From Nocardia tengchongensis (GTDB lineage Bacteria; Actinomycetota; Actinomycetes; Mycobacteriales; Mycobacteriaceae), in assembly GCF_018362975.1 (NCBI RefSeq), contig NZ_CP074371.1:7192001-7256000 (forward strand): a stretch of DNA of 64,000 bases, given 5' to 3'. A model generated the notes under the pieces. The model was not told the origin of the DNA. It did not search any database and saw nothing but the letters and a program-made list of their open reading frames with translations. The position numbers and the translations under genes were made by a program. Each line of letters begins with the position of its first letter. The stretch's first letter is position 1. Of the stretch, positions 58,409 to 64,000 are shown in pieces.

Positions 58409-58909
58409 CTACGCGCCCGCATCGCCGCGATCGGTCTTGTCGCTCGAATTCGTGTACCAGTCCCAGGCGGTGGCGTTCACGAACCAGTCCCAGGTCTTGC
58501 CCGCGCGGTCGGCGCCCTCGGCGGGCGCGGCCGGGCCGGTGGCGATCCGGCCACGCTCGGCGTACGGGACGACCGGAACGATCACGCCGGTCCGCTTGCG
58601 ACCCGCGGGGTCCGGGTGCCGGTCCGCGACGGGACCGGCGGTCACGTCGCCGGGGCCCTCGGGGCCGGGTTGCGCCTCACCGGGCTGGAATTCGCCGGTG
58701 TCGGTGCGGGCGGGCTGCCCGGCCTGATCGGCGGCCGCCCGACCGGCGGCGCTGCGCGTACCCAGCCGGACCTTGCCCGGACCGCGCCGCGGTCGCAGCG
58801 TCGCCGGCTGGGCCAACCCGGTGCGCCACACGATCCGGCCACCGAAGAGCGGTCGAACCTGTTGCGCCACATATGACTTCGCGGCACTGCGCGAATGACG
58901 GTCGCTCAC
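58409..58909 (-). CDS. Hypothetical protein between mnmA and metE-like genes
   Basis: A 166-residue Gly/Pro/Arg-rich protein with a short conserved-looking start ([19 protein letters not shown]) and a Trp-rich end ([15 protein letters not shown]). The middle is low-complexity. No membrane segment. It overlaps the mnmA stop by 4 bp, so it is likely real and co-translated. Confidence 0.65.
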   Translation of the reverse strand: MSDRHSRSAAKSYVAQQVRPLFGGRIVWRTGLAQPATLRPRRGPGKVRLGTRSAAGRAAADQAGQPARTDTGEFQPGEAQPGPEGPGDVTAGPVADRHPDPAGRKRTGVIVPVVPYAERGRIATGPAAPAEGADRAGKTWDWFVNATAWDWYTNSSDKTDRGDAGA

Positions 58910-60027
58910 CGGGCGCTATCCGAGACCAGTTCGCTTGCGTACGAATGAGGTTCGCGTTCGGTGCCGGAAATGGTTCCACTGCCCAGCACCTCGTCACCGT
59001 CCGCGTCGGGACGGTAGAGCACCACGGCCTGGCCCCGGGCCACGCCGGTCAGCGGCTCGCGCAGCCGCACCACCAGGCCACCGTCCACGGCCTCGGCGAC
59101 CGCGGGGGCGGTGCCGCCGTGCGCGCGCACCTGGGCGACGCATTCGATCGGGCCGGAAGGGGTGTCGCCGGAGGTCCAGATGGCGCGGTCGGCCAGCACC
59201 GTCCACACCTCGAGGTCCTTGGCCGAACCCACGTGCACGTCGCCGGAGACCGGGTCGATCCCGGTGACGTAGCGCGGCTTGCCGTCGGCGGCCGGGCCGG
59301 GCAGGCCCAGGCCCTTGCGCTGGCCGATGGTGAAACCGTGCACGCCTTCGTGATCGGCGAGCTTGGTGCCGTCGGCGTCGAGGACCGCGCCGGGCCGGAT
59401 GCCGATCTTCGCGCCCAGGAAGGCCTGGGTGTCACCGGAGGGGATGAAGCAGATGTCGTGGCTGTCGGGCTTGTTGGCGACGGCCAGCCCACGCTCGGCG
59501 GCCTCCTCGCGGATCCGCGGCTTGGGGGTGTCGCCGACGGGGAACATGGCGCGCGAGAGCTGGTCGGCGGTCAGCACGGCCAGCACGTAGGACTGGTCCT
59601 TGTCGGCGTCGACGGCCCGGCGCAGCACGCCGTCTTCCAGCCGGGCGTAGTGCCCGGTGACCACGGCGTCGAAGCCCAGCGCCACCGCGCGGTCGGCGAG
59701 CGCCGAGAACTTGATCTTCTCGTTGCAGCGCAGGCACGGGTTGGGGGTCTCACCGGCGGCGTACGCGGCGACGAAGTCGTCGATCACGTCCTCCTTGAAC
59801 CGGTCGGCGAAATCCCAGACGTAGAAGGGGATTCCGAGCACGTCGGCGGCCCGGCGGGCATCGCCGGAGTCCTCCTTGGAGCAGCAGCCCCGCGATCCGG
59901 TGCGTAGCGTGCCCGGATTCGCGGACAGCGCCAGGTGCACACCGACCACCTCGTGGCCGGCGTCCACGGCGCGGGCGGCCGCCACGGCGGAATCCACGCC
60001 ACCACTCATCGCGGCAAGTACTCGCAT
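58906..60027 (-). CDS. mnmA: tRNA 2-thiouridylase
   Basis: A 373-residue enzyme that thiolates U34 of Lys, Glu and Gln tRNAs using sulfur relayed from a cysteine desulfurase. PP-loop [12 protein letters not shown] near the start; catalytic Cys in [12 protein letters not shown]; second Cys in [16 protein letters not shown] and [10 protein letters not shown]. It starts directly after the iscS stop (no gap), matching the functional link. Confidence 0.97.
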   Translation of the reverse strand: MRVLAAMSGGVDSAVAAARAVDAGHEVVGVHLALSANPGTLRTGSRGCCSKEDSGDARRAADVLGIPFYVWDFADRFKEDVIDDFVAAYAAGETPNPCLRCNEKIKFSALADRAVALGFDAVVTGHYARLEDGVLRRAVDADKDQSYVLAVLTADQLSRAMFPVGDTPKPRIREEAAERGLAVANKPDSHDICFIPSGDTQAFLGAKIGIRPGAVLDADGTKLADHEGVHGFTIGQRKGLGLPGPAADGKPRYVTGIDPVSGDVHVGSAKDLEVWTVLADRAIWTSGDTPSGPIECVAQVRAHGGTAPAVAEAVDGGLVVRLREPLTGVARGQAVVLYRPDADGDEVLGSGTISGTEREPHSYASELVSDSAR

Positions 60028-61248
60028 CTAGAAGCCTCCCTTCGCTCCGGCCAGTCCGGCCGCCTTCGCCCGCTCCACCACCTGCGGCAGCACCGCCAGC
60101 AGGGCATCGATATCGGCGTCGGTCGAATTGTGTCCCAATGAGAATCGCAGGGATCCGCGCGCCCGCGCCGGTTCCACGCCCATGGCCAGCAGCACATGGG
60201 AGGGTCCGGCGACTCCGGCATTGCACGCGGATCCGGTCGAGCATTCGATCCCGGCGGCGTCGAGCAGCATCAGCAGCGAGTCGCCCTCGCAGCCGGGGAA
60301 CGTGAAGTGGGCGTTGCCCGGCAGCCGCAGCTCACCGGTCGCCCCGTTGAGCACCGCGTCCGGCACCGCGGCGCGCACGCCGTCGATGAGCCGTTCCCGC
60401 AGCCGCTCCAGGTCCACCGCGCGCAGCTCCAGGCCCGCCACGGTCTCGCGGATCGCCGCGGCCAGGCTCACCGCCGCCGGCACATCCGAGGTGCCCGAGC
60501 GCAGGTCCCGCTCGTGCCCGCCGCCGTGCAGCAGCGACACCGCCGGCACCTGCCGGCCCAGCAGCAGCACGCCGACCCCGTGCGGCCCGCCCACCTTGTG
60601 GCCCGCGAAACTGGCCGCGGCCAGCCCGCTGCGCGCGAAATCTATGGGCAGCTGCGCGGCCGCCTGCACCGCGTCGCTGTGCATGGGGACGTCGAACTCC
60701 TGTGCCACCGCGGCCAATTCCGGGATCGGCTGGATGGTCCCGACCTCGTTGTTGGCCCACATCACACTGACCAGCGCCGTCTCCTCGGCGTACTCGGCCA
60801 GCGCGTCGCGCAGGATCCGCGGCGAGACGACACCCTCGGCGTCGCACTCCAGCCACGTGATCCGGGCCCCCTCGTGCTGCTCGAGCCACTCCACGGTGTC
60901 CAGCACCGCGTGATGCTCGACCGCACTCACCAGGATTCGGTTGCGCTTCGGGTCGGCGTCACGCCGAGCCCAGTAGATCCCCTTGACGGCGAGATTGTCG
61001 CTCTCGGTTCCGCCCGAGGTGAAGATGACCTCCGAAGGCCGCGCCCCCAGGCCCGCCGCGATCGACTCCCGAGCCTCCTCGAGCAGCCGCCGCGCCGCCC
61101 GCCCAGACCCGTGCAACGACGACGCGTTACCGGTCATCCCCAGCGCAGCACACATGGCCTCGACCGCGACCGGAAACATCGGTGTAGTCGCCGCGTGATC
61201 GAGGTAGACCGTGTGGGCATTGCTTGGACCCGGGAAAGCCGACTTCAT
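60028..61248 (-). CDS. iscS: Cysteine desulfurase
   Basis: A 406-residue PLP enzyme that takes sulfur from cysteine for tRNA thiolation and Fe-S assembly. [11 protein letters not shown] start, [18 protein letters not shown] lysine in [12 protein letters not shown], catalytic Cys in [12 protein letters not shown] 61248 was chosen; a longer frame upstream has unrelated Gly/Arg-rich sequence. Corresponds to Rv3025c. Confidence 0.96.
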   Translation of the reverse strand: MKSAFPGPSNAHTVYLDHAATTPMFPVAVEAMCAALGMTGNASSLHGSGRAARRLLEEARESIAAGLGARPSEVIFTSGGTESDNLAVKGIYWARRDADPKRNRILVSAVEHHAVLDTVEWLEQHEGARITWLECDAEGVVSPRILRDALAEYAEETALVSVMWANNEVGTIQPIPELAAVAQEFDVPMHSDAVQAAAQLPIDFARSGLAAASFAGHKVGGPHGVGVLLLGRQVPAVSLLHGGGHERDLRSGTSDVPAAVSLAAAIRETVAGLELRAVDLERLRERLIDGVRAAVPDAVLNGATGELRLPGNAHFTFPGCEGDSLLMLLDAAGIECSTGSACNAGVAGPSHVLLAMGVEPARARGSLRFSLGHNSTDADIDALLAVLPQVVERAKAAGLAGAKGGF

Positions 61249-61479
61249 GACCGTCCAAGGATAGCCGCCGCCGTCGACCCGATATTCCCGCCATGCCCGC
61301 ACCGGCCGCCACGGACAGCGCGCCCGGCCCCGAGCCCACACGATCGCCTCCGCTCCCGGCGCTGACGCCACGCCACCGACCACCGACCCCGTCGTTGGCA
61401 CGAGCTCCCACCCGACCGGGTTCACCTGTGACGCAAGTCATGCCTGGCGACGCTGGATCGGGCCGCCACGGGCCGGGAT

Positions 61480-61731
61480 TCACCAGTCGAAGAGGTCGTC
61501 GACGATCTCCTCGCCGACCGCGAAGCCCGCGCCCAGGGCCAGACCCTGACCGACGGATTCCAGGAAACCGCCGCCCGACCGCGGCGCCTGCGCGGGCTGT
61601 CGGCGAAGTTCGAGAATGGCTGTCCGCACCTCGGTCAGCCAGTCCTGGGCGCTTCGGTCACCTCGTGCGGCGGCGGGCTGCATCCGGTTCGCCAGCATTT
61701 CCAGCCGGGAGATCGCCGAGTTGGCGTTCAT
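61480..61731 (-). CDS. Small hypothetical protein
   Basis: An 83-residue protein starting MNANSAISRLEMLANRM, with a GGAGG site 5 nt upstream. Helical first half; Gly/Ala-rich end (GGGFLESVGQGLALGAGFAV) and an acidic tail with Trp. It could associate with membranes weakly. No family recognised. Confidence 0.7.
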   Translation of the reverse strand: MNANSAISRLEMLANRMQPAAARGDRSAQDWLTEVRTAILELRRQPAQAPRSGGGFLESVGQGLALGAGFAVGEEIVDDLFDW

Positions 61732-61744
61732 GGTGTCCTCCTGC

Positions 61745-61780
61745 GTCGTGTGTGTGCCGTATCTCCGGCACACACACGAC
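61745..61780 (-). promoter_or_regulatory. Perfect 15-bp palindrome ahead of small gene
   Basis: GTCGTGTGTGTGCCG and its exact complement, separated by 6 nt, immediately upstream of the GGAGG of the 61731 gene. Could be an operator or an RNA hairpin; no U-run follows. Confidence 0.55.
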
Positions 61781-61842
61781 GATGTCGGCGCGCGCTGACA
61801 GGCCACCGACAGCGCGCTGACAGGAGATCCGAGCCGGGCGCG

Positions 61843-62745
61843 TCAGGCCACGACGGAGTGGCTCAGTTCGATCATCGAGAAATCCAAGGGCAGCGCGCAG
61901 GTTCGGTCGACGGTCAGCCCCGCGGTGGCGGTCAGCTCGGCGACCCGCGCGCCGGGGGCGGCGGCCAGCCGATCGGCCACGCCCAGGGTGGCGGTAGCCG
62001 CGAGCGCCTGGGTGGCCCAGGCCCCGGTCATCAAGCGCAGCAGCCGCGTCGGCGCGTCGTGGGAGACGCCGCAGTGCACGGCCAGCACCGACGAATGTTG
62101 CCCGGCCACATGCAGTTCCAGCCGCTGATAGGGCCGGTCGGCGGCGGTGGTGCGGAAGTAGAGCACCGTCGCGTGCTCGTGGCTGTTGTAGCCGCCGCCG
62201 TCGGCGTGCATGCGGTTCTTGTGCAGCAGCAGCGCGCGCAACCCGACGATTTCGACGGTGTCGGCGTTGGCTGCCTCGAGCGCCAGATGCGCTTCGTAGC
62301 CCGCGGCGCGTTCGGCGGCCGCGATCCCCGTCCGCGTTTGGCCGGCCGTACCCACCAAGGCGAAGATCTCCAGTAACCGTGGATCGCCGTCGGGGCTGGG
62401 CACCGGCGTCCGCACGATCTGCACGTTCAGCGAGTCGGCGGGGACGCCGTAGCGGTCGGCCAGGCGGGACCTGACCACCGTGCTCGGGGTGGGCGCACCC
62501 GCGCTCAATCCGCGCTCGGCCAGCGTGCGGGTGAGCACCTCCAGATCCGGCGGGAACACCAGGACGGCGGTGTGGGCGAAGCGGGTGCGAGCCATGATCG
62601 CGGCCCGGTCGGCGGCGGCCAGGCCGGGCAGCATGCGGCTCAGCACCGCCCCGGTGTCGTGCGCCGCGGCGAATCTCGCCGCGGTATCCAACTGGTCGAG
62701 ATCGAACGAGTCGAGCTCGGCATGCGCTATCAGCGCGGGAGTCAC
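61843..62745 (-). CDS. Methyltransferase-associated protein, apparently lacking catalytic domain
   Basis: A 300-residue protein, GTG start with CAGGAGG 4 nt before. Residues 1-240 resemble the N-terminal extension seen on some actinobacterial O-methyltransferases (LLEIFALVG, EAHLALEAANADTVEIVGLR, LELHVAGQHSS). Residues 240-285 match a plant-type O-methyltransferase dimerisation domain (GAWATQALAATATLGVADRL, RVAELTATAGL). The SAM-binding domain that should follow is absent; the protein ends LPLDFSMIELSHSVVA. So it is either truncated or a stand-alone regulatory form. Downstream of the FAD hydroxylase gene, suggesting a shared aromatic modification pathway. Confidence 0.7.
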   Translation of the reverse strand: MTPALIAHAELDSFDLDQLDTAARFAAAHDTGAVLSRMLPGLAAADRAAIMARTRFAHTAVLVFPPDLEVLTRTLAERGLSAGAPTPSTVVRSRLADRYGVPADSLNVQIVRTPVPSPDGDPRLLEIFALVGTAGQTRTGIAAAERAAGYEAHLALEAANADTVEIVGLRALLLHKNRMHADGGGYNSHEHATVLYFRTTAADRPYQRLELHVAGQHSSVLAVHCGVSHDAPTRLLRLMTGAWATQALAATATLGVADRLAAAPGARVAELTATAGLTVDRTCALPLDFSMIELSHSVVA

Positions 62746-62815
62746 GCGTCCTCCTGAGGGGATTACGAACAAAGGTATTCAGTTGTGGGACAGGAAAATT
62801 GGGGTCGACGAAATG

Positions 62816-64000
62816 TCAGAGGCCGACGTAGTTGTCGGAGAAGAAGTCCTGGTGCGCGCGGGAGACCACGAGATCACGCAGTCGTGCCCGGCGCAGCACG
62901 CGGTGGTAGTCGGCGTGCGGATCGTCCGCGGCCGGGGGATGGAGCAGATCGATCATCCAATGCGAAAACTCTTGGGCCCGTTCGATCATCGGGGTGTAGT
63001 CGGCGCAGTACTGGCCGAGGCCGCTGAGATCGCCGCCGCGCAGCGCGTCCGACAGCGCGTGGGCGAGCAGCTCGGCACCCAGGATCGCCAGGTTGGCGCC
63101 CTTGGCGGCCGAGGGACTGATCGCGGTCGCGGCATCGCCGGCCAGCAGTAATCGACCGTGCCGCAGGCGATCCCGGATCTCCGAACGCAACCGCACCAGG
63201 CCGCGTTCCACGATCGGGCCTTCGACCAGCGGCCCGTGCCGGTCGGCGTGCAGGCGCCGGCGCAGCGCCGCCCAGACGCGCGCGTCGTCCCAGTCCTCGA
63301 CGGTGTCGGACGGATCGCATTGCAGGTAGTAGCGGGTGATGTCAGGGGTACGCGGCATCTGCCCGGCGAAACCGTCGGGGTGCACGCCGTACAGGACGTT
63401 CGGGGAGCTCGGCGGGGCCTGCACCAGCAGCGCCAGCCAGGTGATGCCGTGGTCGCGCACCGCGGTGCGCGCGGGCACCGCGGCCGCCGACACGCCCCGG
63501 CCGCCGTCGCAGCCGGCCAGGTACCTGCCGGTCACCCGCCGCACCCGGCCGTCGGCGGTGCGCGCCATCACCCAGGGGCGTTCGGTGTCGAGGTCGCCGA
63601 TGAATTCGGCGGTCGTCTCGAAATGCACTGCGCCGCCGCCTCGCAGAAATTCTGCGATCAAATCGGTCACCAGCTCCTGCTGCGGATGCACGGTGTGGGG
63701 ACGGCCGGAACCTCGTTTCCCGTAACACAATTCGAATCCGCCGTCGACGCCCCGAAACTCGCACACATCATGGTCGTGACCGCGACTATCCAGGCCGGCG
63801 GCGAGCCCGTGGGTACGCAGCACCGCCACCGCGTCGGGTGCCAAAAACCCTGCCCGCGACCGGTTCTCGACCCATCGGCGACTCTGACGCTCCAGCACGA
63901 CGCAGCCGATGCCGGCCGCGCCGAGCAGGTTGGCCAGCACCAGCCCGGCCGGTCCCGCGCCCAAAACGACTACCTCGGTGTCGATGTCGCCACACTCGGG
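62816..64000 (-). CDS. FAD-dependent aromatic hydroxylase (PobA-like), 5' end beyond window
   Basis: The frame is open to the window edge; about 394 residues are visible. FAD motifs are clear: VVVLGAGPAGLVLANLLG, RYLAGCDGGRG, LLLAGDAATAISPSAAKGAN. The RSRAGFL segment matches the substrate region of p-hydroxybenzoate 3-monooxygenase. It hydroxylates an aromatic acid in the family, using NADPH and O2. The neighbour suggests later O-methylation. Start not visible. Confidence 0.88.
   Translation of the reverse strand, partial: PECGDIDTEVVVLGAGPAGLVLANLLGAAGIGCVVLERQSRRWVENRSRAGFLAPDAVAVLRTHGLAAGLDSRGHDHDVCEFRGVDGGFELCYGKRGSGRPHTVHPQQELVTDLIAEFLRGGGAVHFETTAEFIGDLDTERPWVMARTADGRVRRVTGRYLAGCDGGRGVSAAAVPARTAVRDHGITWLALLVQAPPSSPNVLYGVHPDGFAGQMPRTPDITRYYLQCDPSDTVEDWDDARVWAALRRRLHADRHGPLVEGPIVERGLVRLRSEIRDRLRHGRLLLAGDAATAISPSAAKGANLAILGAELLAHALSDALRGGDLSGLGQYCADYTPMIERAQEFSHWMIDLLHPPAADDPHADYHRVLRRARLRDLVVSRAHQDFFSDNYVGL

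Overview
The window is high-GC actinobacterial DNA. Gene content and order point to Nocardia or a close relative in the Mycobacteriales. The series ilvC-ilvN-ilvB, PH-domain protein, DoxX protein, lppZ-like propeller, gatB, pfkA, gatA-gatC, ACT-domain protein, ligA, metE-like, mnmA and iscS follows the Mycobacterium tuberculosis Rv3001c-Rv3025c order, with many insertions. The genus call is inference from synteny and family recall; no search was run.

Layout. 1-1.4 kb: an XRE/DUF5753 regulator with a DUF397 partner that is cut by the window edge. 1.4-9.2 kb: a minus-strand accessory island with two modules. The upstream module is a GHKL (MORC/MutL-like) ATPase and a Z1-domain NTPase. The downstream module is EACC1, a caspase-like protease, and an AspBHI-N-like protein. 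The last two share a homologous C-terminal Mrr-like nuclease-fold domain whose catalytic residues are altered. This is the best candidate for a new conflict (defence) system: a possible modified-DNA sensor paired with a protease effector through a repurposed dead-nuclease domain.

9.3-18.5 kb: a TetR/SDR pair, a small Arg/Asp-rich secreted protein and the branched-chain amino acid genes. ilvB-ilvN-ilvC has a readable leader region with a -35/-10 promoter, an apparently leaderless 15-residue leader peptide carrying Leu-Leu-Val-Ile codons, and a terminator. ilvD lies on the other strand and is followed by a small frameshifted gene. 18.5-27.2 kb: DoxX protein, lppZ-like lipoprotein, MerR regulator, gatB and an ABC transporter. 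27.3-34.3 kb: a two-component system, a Ser/Thr kinase translationally overlapped by a penicillin-recognising-fold lipoprotein, a paralogous lipoprotein, and pfkA.

34.4-46.2 kb: a CGNR regulator with a CMD/AhpD-like protein, a second XRE/DUF397 pair, a tail-anchored Ser/Thr kinase, a second two-component system, a secreted phospholipase A2-like protein overlapping a membrane alpha/beta hydrolase, and a kinase-ADP-ribosylglycohydrolase fusion whose frame runs antisense through the hydrolase gene. 46.2-54.8 kb: gatA-gatC, ACT protein, two small secreted proteins, an AAA ATPase, ligA and a GNAT. 54.8-62 kb: a PIN toxin/antitoxin pair, a methyltransferase, a TetR regulator, and the minus-strand run iscS-mnmA-hypothetical-metE-like. 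62-64 kb: an apparently truncated methyltransferase-type protein and a PobA-like FAD hydroxylase that continues past the end.

No rRNA, tRNA, CRISPR array, insertion sequence or origin was recognised.
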